A stretch of 64,000 bases of DNA from Clostridiales bacterium (GCA_018376135.1 JAHABX010000009.1:1-64000); one strand, 5' to 3'; counted from the first letter of the stretch, positions 25,063-34,439 are shown. The notes: a model not told the origin generated them from the letters alone. Translations and numbers: made by a program.

Positions 25063-27058
25063 AGAGAACTCCTCCTTCCGCGTCCTTCGGGACATCAATA
25101 TTTAATATTTTTGAAATCGTCGGCGCCACATCAATAATACGTGCCGGGAATTTACGCTCATATTTTGGCACTCCCGGACCCGCCATCAGCATACATGCAT
25201 GCATGTCATGGAGCGTAGGCTCTGCCAGATGTACACCTGTAAAATTACCGCATACCGCTGAATAATCCATATGATTCTCTTTCATAATATCTTCCACCAG
25301 ATCCGGGAAGTTCTTGCAAAGAACAGCCGCCTCATACAGTTCCCTGTTTGCAATGATCCGTTCTGAACCATCACGATATTTAATCGCAGAACGATAGATA
25401 AATGGATGAGACATATATCCCGGATTCCATGCGTAGAGCACATCTCCTACCCGGTCAAATCCCGGTCCTTCATAAATTCCAAGACGAGCCGCCTCTTTCT
25501 TCTTCAATGCATAAGCCACTACATTCTGCCCCGTCTCCGGATTACGCATACTCATCAGACAGTTGATGATCTCTTCCTGAACCTTTTCATAATCCTCCGG
25601 CTCCACGATGCCATGTGGATCTCGTCCTTTCAGATTGACAAAAATATGTGCATGGCATGGTTCCAGCGGATGACATTTTGTATGTTCCCAGTCAATAGAG
25701 AGATTCGACGGGTCATCGGTGGACAAATCCAGGTTGTATTTCAAAAGCCCGGCACGGGATAAATGTTCCTTCACAAACGGATTCCAATCCAGATGAGTCA
25801 TGCCATGATCAGAAATTAAAATTACATATGTATTATCCAAATCCACATTTTCAAGGATCCTGCCAATATTATTATCAACCTGACGATATACTTCACGAAT
25901 CATATGCCAGCAGAACGGTGCAGTCTTCTCACTGTAAACCCTCGCAGTCGGCTCAATTCCTGCATAAAGTGCATGTTCAATATGATCGATCGTTCCAACC
26001 CAGGAAAATGCAAAATCCCATTCCTTATTTTCCAGAATATACTTGGTTGCATTTCCCCACCAATCTGCATGAAGTCCTAACTGTTCCAGATACAGATCAG
26101 AAGTCATCCAGCCATCCATAAATGCCCATGGATCATCCACTTCCATATATGTACCGGCTACCGCTTCCACCTCTTTGCTGAGAGAAGCCGGTACAGAATA
26201 GGAATCCGCCATATTCACAGCACTCTGGTACAGTTTGAAATCTTTTCCATCCTTACTGAGTTCCAGGATCTGGAAACGGAATCTTCCGTTGCGCTGATAA
26301 TCTCTTGCTCTAAAGTTTTTCGTAATCCACGGACCATAATCTCCCTTTGCAATATCTGTAACCGCCTTGGAAGCATCCTTACTCTCTGAAATCAGCATCC
26401 GGTCATAGCCCTCATCTGTCGTGGCATAGACAAGAACATACATTTTATAGCCATCAACATACGTTGGCGGAACCGTAATCTCAAATTCCAGATAAGGCTT
26501 TCGGCTCTCCGGCAGATTACTCCACCCCGTCGCCGGTCTGGTCTCCAGTTGTACCGCACGCCCCGGGATCTGGTTACAATGCAGAAGCTTATTGGAAAAA
26601 CATGCACTGGATGCCACATCCCAAAGTGGCATGAAGAAATAACGGAACGGTGGATTCAAAGATCCTGCAAGCTGACATCCATCTTCTTCTGTAAGTGCCC
26701 CCATCGGAAATGTTTCAGGCCAATTAATCAACGCAACTTTTTTGCCCATCCGTTTCGCAACATCCCACAAGGTCTCACACAACACTTCGTTACGGTCAAA
26801 TGAGGTATGCCAGCGATCCAGTTCTTCACCCGGATGCTTTACCATCAAACTGGGAACACCGTTCGTACCCGAACCTGCTCCGCTGACAATAGCTGTCCAT
26901 GCTGCAGCCGTCAAAGGTGGAAATACGGTTTCCAGACGGGAGAATACTCCCTGATTCATTAGCTTTTCCGTATTCGGCATAATTCCTTCTGACACAAATT
27001 TTTTGACTAAATCTGGCATCGCAGCATCCAGACCAAGAAACAGAATTTTCTTATCCAT
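25028..27058 (-). CDS. Alkaline-phosphatase-superfamily phosphodiesterase/nucleotide pyrophosphatase
   Basis: A 676-residue cytoplasmic protein (no signal peptide) of the type I phosphodiesterase family. Metal ligands appear as D11 in FLGLDAA, IDHIEH and SDHGM, with a late histidine in DMHACM; the nucleophile is probably T50 in FPPLTAAAWTAIVSG. A beta-rich insert (about residues 160-290) separates the N-terminal and metal-binding parts. The family hydrolyses phosphodiesters, phosphonate or sulfate esters. It is the first gene of the island operon, directly after the LacI-regulated promoter. Confidence 0.88.
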   Translation of the reverse strand: MDKKILFLGLDAAMPDLVKKFVSEGIMPNTEKLMNQGVFSRLETVFPPLTAAAWTAIVSGAGSGTNGVPSLMVKHPGEELDRWHTSFDRNEVLCETLWDVAKRMGKKVALINWPETFPMGALTEEDGCQLAGSLNPPFRYFFMPLWDVASSACFSNKLLHCNQIPGRAVQLETRPATGWSNLPESRKPYLEFEITVPPTYVDGYKMYVLVYATTDEGYDRMLISESKDASKAVTDIAKGDYGPWITKNFRARDYQRNGRFRFQILELSKDGKDFKLYQSAVNMADSYSVPASLSKEVEAVAGTYMEVDDPWAFMDGWMTSDLYLEQLGLHADWWGNATKYILENKEWDFAFSWVGTIDHIEHALYAGIEPTARVYSEKTAPFCWHMIREVYRQVDNNIGRILENVDLDNTYVILISDHGMTHLDWNPFVKEHLSRAGLLKYNLDLSTDDPSNLSIDWEHTKCHPLEPCHAHIFVNLKGRDPHGIVEPEDYEKVQEEIINCLMSMRNPETGQNVVAYALKKKEAARLGIYEGPGFDRVGDVLYAWNPGYMSHPFIYRSAIKYRDGSERIIANRELYEAAVLCKNFPDLVEDIMKENHMDYSAVCGNFTGVHLAEPTLHDMHACMLMAGPGVPKYERKFPARIIDVAPTISKILNIDVPKDAEGGVLYDILDRIEKAD

Positions 27059-27117
27059 TTATCTTTCTCCTTTCTTTCCGTGCATTTTTTGTATATTTTG
27101 TCCACTAATTTACATTT

Positions 27118-27146
27118 ATCCTAACATCTATACGCACTTTTTACAA
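27118..27146 (-). promoter_or_regulatory. Promoter of the metabolic island operon
   Basis: TTGTAA (27141-27146) and TAGGAT (27118-27123) with a 17-base spacer on the minus strand. The palindromic operator lies ten bases upstream of the -35. Confidence 0.5.
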
Positions 27147-27155
27147 TACTTTTTT

Positions 27156-27171
27156 ACGCAAACGTTTGCGT
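27156..27171. promoter_or_regulatory. LacI-family operator
   Basis: ACGCAAACGTTTGCGT is a perfect 16-bp palindrome with the central CG typical of LacI/GalR operators. It sits between the divergent promoters of the regulator gene and the island operon, so the regulator probably controls both. Confidence 0.85.
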
Positions 27172-27181
27172 TTTTATCTAT

Positions 27182-27210
27182 TTTACTAATTTCATATTTT
27201 ATTGTATAAT
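27182..27210 (+). promoter_or_regulatory. Promoter of the LacI-family regulator gene
   Basis: TTTACT (27182-27187) and a perfect TATAAT (27205-27210) with a 17-base spacer, starting ten bases from the operator, which suggests autoregulation. Confidence 0.6.
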
Positions 27211-27271
27211 GTGCTTATGACAGATTGCCTAATTTTTATCAAGGTTTTAATATTTACAAGGAGGCAAACCT

Positions 27272-28297
27272 ATGACTTTAAAGGACATTGCACACGAAGC
27301 CGGGGTATCTATCTCCACCGTATCCAGAGTTATTAACAATACCGGCTCTAATGCCGCCAGTCAGGAGGTTCGAGAACGCATCTGGGATATTGTCCGGCGA
27401 ACCGGTTACATTCCCAATCATTCCGCTCAGAATCTGAAGCTCGGCAAATCCGAAGCAGCAATATCGAGTCATTCTCTTACCTGCCTGTTCGCACGCACAC
27501 CAAGTGCACCAAATAATCCTTTTTTTGCGACCATTGCCAAAAGTGTCGAATCCGAAGCATATCGGCAAAACTATTTTTTAAAGTCCTCATTTACTTCTTT
27601 TGACATAAACAATGTGGAAAGTTATCAGGTACTTCAAGGCAGCACCAATGGCGTGGTCATTCTGGGCCGATGTGATAAAACGACTCTGAAATTTCTCAAA
27701 CAATACTGCCATCATGTCATCTATACCGGGCTGAATCCACTGGATGCCAAATATGATCAGGTTCTCTGTGACGGATATGAAGCAGCCCTTACTGCTTTGG
27801 AATATCTCTTTCAGCTTGGGCACCGGCACATTGGCTATGTAGGCGAAATCGAATCCGAAAACCGTTACCGGGGGTACTGTGATTTTCTGCAGAAACACGA
27901 CTTACCTTTTGATTCGTCTTATGTGGCAGCTGTCCCGTTAACCTCCAGCGATGGTTATGATGGTACCCTGCAGCTGCTGGAACAGCAGCCCCGACTGACT
28001 GCGATCTTCTGCGGTGACGATATCACAGCCATTGGTGTGCTGCGTGCCATTAAGGATTTTGGATTAAAAGTCCCCGCCGACCTGTCCGTTATCAGCATTG
28101 ACGATATTGATACTGCCCAGTTTCTGTCTCCCATGCTGACAACGATTCATGTTCCTATGGAGGAAATGGGAAGTCTTGCCGCCAAGATCCTGATCGACCG
28201 GATCAACGGCGGACATACACTCCCCCTGCAGATCAAGCTTCCCTTCTATCTGGCGAAACGGGAAAGCTGTGCAAAGCCAAGGACCTTTTCCAAATAA
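27272..28297 (+). CDS. LacI-family transcriptional regulator
   Basis: A 341-residue regulator with an N-terminal helix-turn-helix and hinge (TLKDIAHEAGVSISTVSRVINN) followed by a periplasmic-binding-type sensor domain (about residues 60-335) with typical GHRHIGYVG and FCGDDITAIGVLRA segments. AAGGAGG precedes the ATG. It is the only plus-strand gene of the island and is divergent from the operon it probably controls. A small sugar- or hydroxyacid-like ligand is likely, but unknown. Confidence 0.93.
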   Translation: MTLKDIAHEAGVSISTVSRVINNTGSNAASQEVRERIWDIVRRTGYIPNHSAQNLKLGKSEAAISSHSLTCLFARTPSAPNNPFFATIAKSVESEAYRQNYFLKSSFTSFDINNVESYQVLQGSTNGVVILGRCDKTTLKFLKQYCHHVIYTGLNPLDAKYDQVLCDGYEAALTALEYLFQLGHRHIGYVGEIESENRYRGYCDFLQKHDLPFDSSYVAAVPLTSSDGYDGTLQLLEQQPRLTAIFCGDDITAIGVLRAIKDFGLKVPADLSVISIDDIDTAQFLSPMLTTIHVPMEEMGSLAAKILIDRINGGHTLPLQIKLPFYLAKRESCAKPRTFSK

Positions 28298-28321
28298 AGC
28301 GTCTGCTTCCATACATAGAGC

Positions 28322-28356
28322 CAAAAACGCCCCTGGAATCATTACGATTCCAGGGG
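28322..28356 (-). terminator. Terminator of the PBP operon
   Basis: CCCCTGGAATC (28330-28340) pairs perfectly with GATTCCAGGGG (28346-28356), loop ATTAC. On the minus strand it is followed by CGTTTTTGG. It closes the mraZ-to-PBP operon and may also slow transcription from the convergent LacI gene. Confidence 0.75.
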
Positions 28357-28410
28357 TGCCCTGTCTTTCATACAGCAGACATCTAAAAAATGTCAGCCAG
28401 ACAATATCGT

Positions 28411-30171
28411 TTATTCCTCTTCTCCCTCCGTCTCTTCCGCCGGCACTTCCTCCTTCTCCACTCCCAGATATGGCAGTATATTCGCGAAAATATTTTTCAC
28501 CACCGGTGCACAGACCGTACCGCCATAGTAGATACCCTGGGGGTCATGAACGATACAGACTGCCAGCACCTGGGGATCATTGGCTGGGGCAAATCCCAAA
28601 AAGGAAGAGATATATTTGTGTGCACTCCGGGGCAGCGTCTGAGAAGTGGCAGTCTTTCCGCCGATTCGGTAGCCTTCCAGATAAGCTTTATTTCCTGAAC
28701 CCTCTGACACTACTTTTTCCAGTATTTCCCGCATCTGTGCCGATACCTCTTCCGTTACGATCCCTTCCTTTACTTCATACTGGAATTTCTTCAGCACTTC
28801 CCCTTCTCTGTTCTGAACAGCCACGCCAAAGTGAGGTGTTACCCGCCTGCCCCCATTGATCACGGAGCTTGCCATCACTGCAAGCTGCACCGGGGTGATC
28901 TGAAAGGACTGCCCGAAGGTCATAGTCGCCAGCTCCACTTCTCCGATATCATCCAGCTTATGCATGATGGTCCCCGCTTCTCCCGGAATATCGATCCCTG
29001 TCTTTTCGAGCAATCCGTAATTGCGGAAATGTTCATAGAACATCTTGGGTCCCATACGAAGTCCCATGGTCATCAGAGCCGGATTGCATGAATTCATAAT
29101 GGCATGTGTAAAGTCCTGACCGCCATGCCCTCCTGCCTTATGGCAGCGTATCCTCCTGTCCTCCACAATTTTAAAGCCCGGGCAGGAGAACTGGTCGCTC
29201 ATAGTGGAAGTTCCTGACAGAAGCGCTGCTGAGGAGGTAAATATCTTGAAGGTAGAACCCGGCTCATAGGTATCGTTGACACACTGATTTCTCCACATCC
29301 GGTTCAAAGCGTCCTGCTTCTGCTGCTCCGTCATTCCCGAGGTATCCTCCCCGGTATTCAGTGTAAAGGGATCGTTCAGATTGAATTCCGGAACGTTGAC
29401 GCAGGCATAGATTTCCCCATTCTGCGGGTTCATGACCAGGATGGAGACATAGTCCGCCCCCTTGGCTTCCCGCACTCTCAAAGCCTCCTGCTGGGCATAG
29501 GACTGAATATTATGGTCCAGGCTGATCACCAGATCATTTCCCGGAACAGACTCCAGCCGCTCCTCCTTGGCATTCTCGATTTCCACACCTCTGGCATCTG
29601 TCAGCGTCAGGATCGTACCCGGCATTCCCTCCAAATATTCATCATATTTTACCTCCAGACCGATAATTCCCTGATTATCACTTCCCGTAAACCCCAGTAC
29701 CTTGGAGGCAAGCTCATCAAAGGGATAGTATCTCTTAAAATCCTCATCCACCTTCACGCCTGCATACTGATATGCCCGTATGGCATCTCCCACCTCTTTA
29801 TCCACATTGGACTTGATCCTCTCAATGGAGCTTACCTTCTCCACTCTTTTCCGCACCGTTTCCTCTGACAGTCCAAGCTCCTTCACCAGCATCTGAATCA
29901 CCGCCTCCGGTTCCTTAATCTGACTGTGTATGACAGAGATCGTACAGACAGTACGGTTATCTGCCAGTACCGTACCGGTACGGTCAATGATCCGTCCACG
30001 CGCCGCCTTGATGCTCCTCTCCCGCTCATGCAGATCCTGTGCCAGCTCCTGGTAGTATTCCGACTCGAAAATCATCAGATAGACCAGCCGCCCCACCAGT
30101 ACCCCCATCATCAGAAGACATGCAGAAAATACGATCAGGATCTTCTTTTTATGAAACGTCATACAATGCAA
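28411..30171 (-). CDS. Class B penicillin-binding protein (FtsI/SpoVD family)
   Basis: A 586-residue bitopic transpeptidase: one N-terminal membrane segment, a dimerisation domain (ARGRIIDRTGTVLADN), then the penicillin-binding domain with GSTFK (nucleophile serine), SCN and KTAT as the three active-site motifs. The third motif is KTA rather than KTG. It is last in the mraZ-rsmH-ftsL-PBP-PBP operon. A SpoVD-like spore-cortex role is plausible but no PASTA domain is present. The TTG at 30171, seven bases after GAGG, is a likely start; an ATG at 30162 is the alternative. Confidence 0.9.
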   Translation of the reverse strand: MHCMTFHKKKILIVFSACLLMMGVLVGRLVYLMIFESEYYQELAQDLHERERSIKAARGRIIDRTGTVLADNRTVCTISVIHSQIKEPEAVIQMLVKELGLSEETVRKRVEKVSSIERIKSNVDKEVGDAIRAYQYAGVKVDEDFKRYYPFDELASKVLGFTGSDNQGIIGLEVKYDEYLEGMPGTILTLTDARGVEIENAKEERLESVPGNDLVISLDHNIQSYAQQEALRVREAKGADYVSILVMNPQNGEIYACVNVPEFNLNDPFTLNTGEDTSGMTEQQKQDALNRMWRNQCVNDTYEPGSTFKIFTSSAALLSGTSTMSDQFSCPGFKIVEDRRIRCHKAGGHGGQDFTHAIMNSCNPALMTMGLRMGPKMFYEHFRNYGLLEKTGIDIPGEAGTIMHKLDDIGEVELATMTFGQSFQITPVQLAVMASSVINGGRRVTPHFGVAVQNREGEVLKKFQYEVKEGIVTEEVSAQMREILEKVVSEGSGNKAYLEGYRIGGKTATSQTLPRSAHKYISSFLGFAPANDPQVLAVCIVHDPQGIYYGGTVCAPVVKNIFANILPYLGVEKEEVPAEETEGEEE

Positions 30172-30245
30172 AAAAATACCTCACAGGGACGTTTTTATCA
30201 CTCTATGATGATTTTCCTGTCCCTATGAGATATTCTGTTCTTCAT

Positions 30246-32411
30246 TTATTCTGTTGGATCTTCGTCCGATTCTTCTGCCAGCGCATCTTCCGGCTGTACA
30301 TCTACCAGGTTTTCATTGACCGGCGTGTCTCCCAGAACGGAATCGTCACTCTGATCGACGCTTTCCGGATCCGGCAGCTTCACTGTCTCTCCCGTCTGCG
30401 GATCCACAAGTGTTCCTTCTTCCTGCTCTTCCTCTTCCGCAGGAGCTTCCTCTTCCGGCTGTTCTGCTTCCTGCTCTGCCGCCACTTCATCCTGCATATC
30501 CTCCGGGATATCCTCCGTAGGATAGATATTTAAATAGGGAAGTGCCTCCTTCATAATATTTTTCCAGATCTCCTGCGCAAAGGAGCTGGTGGACTGCTTT
30601 TCCGCATTCGGCTCATCCACGACCACATACAGTACTACTTCCGGATGGTCCGCCGGCGCAAACCCAATAAAGGATACCAGATAATTGGTCTTGTCTCTCG
30701 GAATCTTCTCTGCAGTTCCCGTCTTGCCTCCCATGGCATATCCCGCAATACGTGCACTTTTACCCGTTGCATTGTTACCATTGGAATCCTGAGGACCGTA
30801 CATGGTATTGTACAGATACTTGCGAAGAAGAGAAGATGTTTTTGTGGATATGGGAGTCCGCAAAAGCACCGGCTCTATATTTTTCACCGTTCCTCCGCTG
30901 CTGTCCATGATCTTCTTTACCACATGAGGCTGATAATAATAACCGCCATTCACACATGCAGAAAAGGCAGATGCCATCTGGATCATGGTCACGTTAAAAT
31001 TCTGTCCGAAGGAGTTGGTCGCCAGATCTGTATTCCCCATGATCAGATTCTCACTTGGCGCATTTTCTTCAGAGTAATAAAGGAGGCTGTCCGTTCTTGC
31101 CTCTCCCGGCAGATCAATGCCGGTCCGAAGTCCCAGATTGAACATATTCTGGTATTTGGAATAATTGGAAGCACCCATCTTTGCCGCGATCTGCATCAAC
31201 GCATCATTACAGGAATACTTCAGCGAACCCTCCAGATCAATGATCTTATGCCCGATCTTCTTCGCGCACCAGATAGTATGTGATCCTACCGTCTGATTGC
31301 CGTCACAGAGGAAGGTATCTCCATCATGAACCACCCCGGATTCCAGTGCTGCCGCCACTGTGATCGGCTTTGCCGTAGATCCCGGCTCAAAGGTATCACT
31401 GATGCAGAAATTTCTCCACAGCTCGTTCAGCGCATTCAGACGTTCCTCCTCGGTAAGACTTTCCGCCTCCTCTTCTGTGTACAGACCATTTGCCACCACA
31501 TCATAGGGCTGGTTCAGATCATAATGCCGATTGCTTGCCATGGCAAGCACCTCACCGGAATTGGGATCCATCATGACTGCCGCAGCTGTCTTGCTGCCCG
31601 CGCCATCCCGATAGGCATTGGTATATTTCTCCTGAAAATCAGCAATTGCTTTTTCCACGATCTCCTGCAGTGTAATATCAATAGTAGACATTACGCTGTC
31701 TCCGTCCGTTGCTGCTTTGATCACCTTATCCTGCTCCAGATCCTCGTTCAGATAATTATAGCTTCTGCCATCCTCTCCGTTCAGAACATCGGTATATTCC
31801 TGTTCAATGCCGTACTGTCCCACATTGCCGGATACCGTGTATCCGATCACATTACAGGCAAGTGTATTATAAGGATAGCGGCGGATATAGGCGTCCTCCA
31901 GCCAGACTCCTTCTATCCTGCTGCCATCTGCCTCCATCTCTTCCTCAAAGGCGCTGACCTGATCCTTGGTAAGCTGTTTTTTCAGCACCACATAATGACT
32001 GGTCTTCTTCTCCTGCATGATGGTATTCAGCTCTGCCCTGTCCAGTTCAAAATGAGAGACCAGCGCCTGAAGCGTCGGCTCCACACAGTCCTTTTCCGGA
32101 TTGTCATTATGATTTTCCCACAGCACGCCCGGATCCAGGATCAGATTATATACCTTCTCACTGGTTGCCAGTACCGTACCGTTGCGGTCATAAATATCCC
32201 CTCTCTTATACGGAAGGGTAATACTGTTCGTATCCTGCTGTACCAGTACCTTTTTTGTATACTGTTCTCCACTCACCTTGCTTATGTACATGAGACGTAT
32301 AATGATTCCAATTAAAATCAGCACTATTACAACAAATAATAGTGCCAATTTCCGTTTCATCTTCAAGGTTATCTGTCTTTTTTTTGTCAATCGTTTTCGA
32401 TTTGCAGCCAC
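30246..32411 (-). CDS. ftsI: Class B penicillin-binding protein (FtsI-like) with acidic tail
   Basis: A 721-residue divisome transpeptidase. A basic cytoplasmic head and one membrane segment (about residues 22-41) precede KRGDIYDRNGTVLA and the penicillin-binding domain with GSTAK, SCN and KTGT motifs. The C-terminal 90 residues are a low-complexity Glu/Pro/Asp-rich tail of unknown role. The start is GTG with AGGAG six bases upstream. It follows ftsL by 19 bases and precedes the second class B PBP. It is expected to partner with FtsW (12756). Confidence 0.92.
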   Translation of the reverse strand: MAANRKRLTKKRQITLKMKRKLALLFVVIVLILIGIIIRLMYISKVSGEQYTKKVLVQQDTNSITLPYKRGDIYDRNGTVLATSEKVYNLILDPGVLWENHNDNPEKDCVEPTLQALVSHFELDRAELNTIMQEKKTSHYVVLKKQLTKDQVSAFEEEMEADGSRIEGVWLEDAYIRRYPYNTLACNVIGYTVSGNVGQYGIEQEYTDVLNGEDGRSYNYLNEDLEQDKVIKAATDGDSVMSTIDITLQEIVEKAIADFQEKYTNAYRDGAGSKTAAAVMMDPNSGEVLAMASNRHYDLNQPYDVVANGLYTEEEAESLTEEERLNALNELWRNFCISDTFEPGSTAKPITVAAALESGVVHDGDTFLCDGNQTVGSHTIWCAKKIGHKIIDLEGSLKYSCNDALMQIAAKMGASNYSKYQNMFNLGLRTGIDLPGEARTDSLLYYSEENAPSENLIMGNTDLATNSFGQNFNVTMIQMASAFSACVNGGYYYQPHVVKKIMDSSGGTVKNIEPVLLRTPISTKTSSLLRKYLYNTMYGPQDSNGNNATGKSARIAGYAMGGKTGTAEKIPRDKTNYLVSFIGFAPADHPEVVLYVVVDEPNAEKQSTSSFAQEIWKNIMKEALPYLNIYPTEDIPEDMQDEVAAEQEAEQPEEEAPAEEEEQEEGTLVDPQTGETVKLPDPESVDQSDDSVLGDTPVNENLVDVQPEDALAEESDEDPTE

Positions 32412-32430
32412 CTGATGCTCCTAACTTTTC

Positions 32431-32916
32431 TTATTTTCCCAAAATCTGATCAACAAGAGACGACTCCTCCTTCGGAATCTCTCCGCTCTGTCTCACATAA
32501 TCCCTCGTGCCGCCGTCATACAGAATCACCTGATCCGCCTGCGCATAGACCATGCCCAGCTCATTGACAGCCACATCTTTGATATAATCCAGATCCACCG
32601 ATGTGATGATCCGGGTATAATTATCATCATTTTCCTTTCTCATATCCTCAAGCTTTGTTTCCAGCGCTGCGATATTTTTCAGCCTGCTGGTAGACTCTGC
32701 CTGAAGCTGGAGATAGGTAATACAGGACCACAGCACCATACATGCCGCTGCGACCAGAAAAAACGTATAGAAAATATTTATGTACTGTACAGATTCCTGC
32801 CTGTTCCTTCTGCTCTGCTGCTTCCCTGGACGGCGTCTCTCCTCCGGACGCTCCAGCGGCTGAATCTTTCGTACGGTATTTCCTTCTACATATCCATGCT
32901 TTCTTTCCAAAGCCAT
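32431..32916 (-). CDS. ftsL: FtsL-like cell division protein
   Basis: A 161-residue bitopic protein: a basic, proline- and arginine-rich cytoplasmic region (residues 1-45), one membrane segment (about 48-68) and an extracytoplasmic coiled coil (STSRLKNIAALETKLEDMRK). This is the FtsL/DivIC layout, and the position between rsmH and ftsI is the standard one. Primary sequence is poorly conserved in this family, so the call rests on topology and synteny. It would bridge DivIB and the septal synthase. Confidence 0.85.
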   Translation of the reverse strand: MALERKHGYVEGNTVRKIQPLERPEERRRPGKQQSRRNRQESVQYINIFYTFFLVAAACMVLWSCITYLQLQAESTSRLKNIAALETKLEDMRKENDDNYTRIITSVDLDYIKDVAVNELGMVYAQADQVILYDGGTRDYVRQSGEIPKEESSLVDQILGK

Positions 32917-32946
32917 ACTGAGCCTGACTCCCTTCCTGTACCGTAT

Positions 32947-33882
32947 CTACACCCGCTCGAAAACACGCAGCTTTGCGCTCTTGGAACGGCTATTTTCTTC
33001 CAGCTCCTGTTCTGCCGGAAGAATCGGCTTTCTTGTCACAACTTTTCCCTTTGAGACCTTTCCACATACACATACCGGAAAATGACTGGGGCAGGTACAC
33101 GGATTCTCATTCTTCCGGAATATGGTCTTCACAATCCTGTCCTCCAATGAATGAAAGGTGATGATACAGATCCTTCCTCCCGGATTCAGCATGTCGATCA
33201 TGTCATCCAGTGAACTCCGCAGCACTTCCAGCTCCTGATTCAGCTCGATACGGATCGCCTGAAAGGTCTGCTTTGCCGGATGCCCCTTCTGCATTCGGAT
33301 CTTCATGGGAATCGCTGCCTTGATGATCTCCACCAGTTCTCCTGTGGTCTCTATTGGTTTTCTCTCCCTCGCCTGCACAATGTGCTTTGCAATGTTCTTT
33401 GCAAATTTATCTTCTCCGTAGTCACGAATGACCCGGTACAAGTCCATCTCACTGTAGCCATTGACAATGTCCTTCGCAGTCTTCTCCTGCCTCTGGTCCA
33501 TTCGCATGTCAAGTGCTGCGTCTTCTCTGTAGGTGAATCCCCGGTCCGCTTCATCAAGCTGATAGGAGGACACGCCCAGATCCAAGACGATCCCGTCTAC
33601 TCTGTCTACTCCCCGGTTCTTCAGTTCCTCTCTCATCCGGCAATAGTTGCTGCGGATGATCGTTACTTTCTCTCCATATTCTGCAAGCCGTCTGCCCGCT
33701 GCCTGTATGGCTGCCTCGTCCTGATCGATTCCGAAGAACCGTCCATTCTCCGTGAGCCTTTTGCATACCTCGCTGGCATGTCCGCCGCCTCCGAGTGTTC
33801 CATCCACATAGATTCCATCAGGTCTTATATGCAGCTGTTCGATGGTCTCCTCAAGCATTACGGAATAATGTTTGAATTCCAT
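32947..33882 (-). CDS. rsmH: 16S rRNA (cytosine-1402-N4)-methyltransferase
   Basis: A 311-residue SAM-dependent methyltransferase (MraW). The SAM-binding GTLGGGGHASEV, LDLGVSSYQLDEADRGF and FHSLEDRIVK motifs are all present, and an insert domain lies in the middle. The start at 33882 (MEFKHYSVML) is preceded by GAGG eight bases upstream; the open frame extends to 33906. It begins about ten bases after mraZ and precedes ftsL, the canonical dcw order. Confidence 0.96.
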   Translation of the reverse strand: MEFKHYSVMLEETIEQLHIRPDGIYVDGTLGGGGHASEVCKRLTENGRFFGIDQDEAAIQAAGRRLAEYGEKVTIIRSNYCRMREELKNRGVDRVDGIVLDLGVSSYQLDEADRGFTYREDAALDMRMDQRQEKTAKDIVNGYSEMDLYRVIRDYGEDKFAKNIAKHIVQARERKPIETTGELVEIIKAAIPMKIRMQKGHPAKQTFQAIRIELNQELEVLRSSLDDMIDMLNPGGRICIITFHSLEDRIVKTIFRKNENPCTCPSHFPVCVCGKVSKGKVVTRKPILPAEQELEENSRSKSAKLRVFERV

Positions 33883-33892
33883 GTATCTGTCC

Positions 33893-34324
33893 TCACTCTC
33901 TGCCACTTACATAATTCAGATGACCGGCAATGGCATCCATATCGCTGAAATCCGCATTTTCCTTCCAGCGCTCTTCATTCCAGATCTCGATATGATCCAG
34001 CATACCAGCCAGAAGCACATCCTTTTCTATATCTGCAAACTCACGGAGAGTCACCGGAAGCAGGATCCTTCCCTGCTTGTCCAGCTCACAGGTAGTCGCA
34101 CCTGCAATAATAAAACGTGTGAAAAGTCTGGCGTTCTTATCTGTCAGAGGCAGCTTTCTAAGCTCCTCCACGTAGGATTCCCAGCTGTCCATAGGATACA
34201 CAAAAAGACAGCCATCCAATCCTCTTGTCACAACAAATTCCGCTCCGAGAAGCTCCCGGAATCTGGAGGGAATGATCAGCCTGCCCTTGGGATCAACCGT
34301 ATGTCTGTATTCGCCCATGAACAT
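33893..34324 (-). CDS. mraZ: Transcriptional regulator MraZ
   Basis: A 143-residue protein with two SpoVT/AbrB-like domains: YRHTVDPKGRLIIPSRFRE at the N-terminus and TTCELDKQGRILLPVTLREFA in the second half. MraZ binds tandem repeats just upstream of its own operon; four matching boxes are present at 34352-34402. It is the first gene of the mraZ-rsmH-ftsL-ftsI-PBP operon. GAGGG lies nine bases before the ATG. Confidence 0.96.
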   Translation of the reverse strand: MFMGEYRHTVDPKGRLIIPSRFRELLGAEFVVTRGLDGCLFVYPMDSWESYVEELRKLPLTDKNARLFTRFIIAGATTCELDKQGRILLPVTLREFADIEKDVLLAGMLDHIEIWNEERWKENADFSDMDAIAGHLNYVSGRE

Positions 34325-34351
34325 CGATATTCACCCTCTCTCCTGTACAAG

Positions 34352-34402
34352 TCCCCACTTTTATTCAATCAGGAACCACTTACAACCACTTTTCACCACT
34401 TT
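34352..34402 (-). promoter_or_regulatory. MraZ boxes (operator)
   Basis: On the minus strand AAAGTGGTGA (34393-34402), AAAGTGGTTG (34383-34392) and TAAGTGGTTC (34373-34382) follow each other with exact 10-bp periodicity. A fourth box, AAAGTGGGGA (34352-34361), lies two turns further. They begin just after the -10 element, so bound MraZ would cover the transcription start. Confidence 0.85.
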
Positions 34403-34410
34403 TCCTACTT

Positions 34411-34439
34411 ATAATAACCCGATTGCATGAATTTTGCAA
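34411..34439 (-). promoter_or_regulatory. Promoter of the mraZ operon
   Basis: TTGCAA (34434-34439) and TATTAT (34411-34416) with a 17-base spacer on the minus strand, immediately upstream of the MraZ boxes. Confidence 0.7.

Noticed and set aside
31326..32315. A 329-residue plus-strand frame inside ftsI
   Set aside because: It is antisense to a clearly conserved PBP gene, with no start signal and no recognisable protein pattern; many long antisense shadows of this kind occur in the window.
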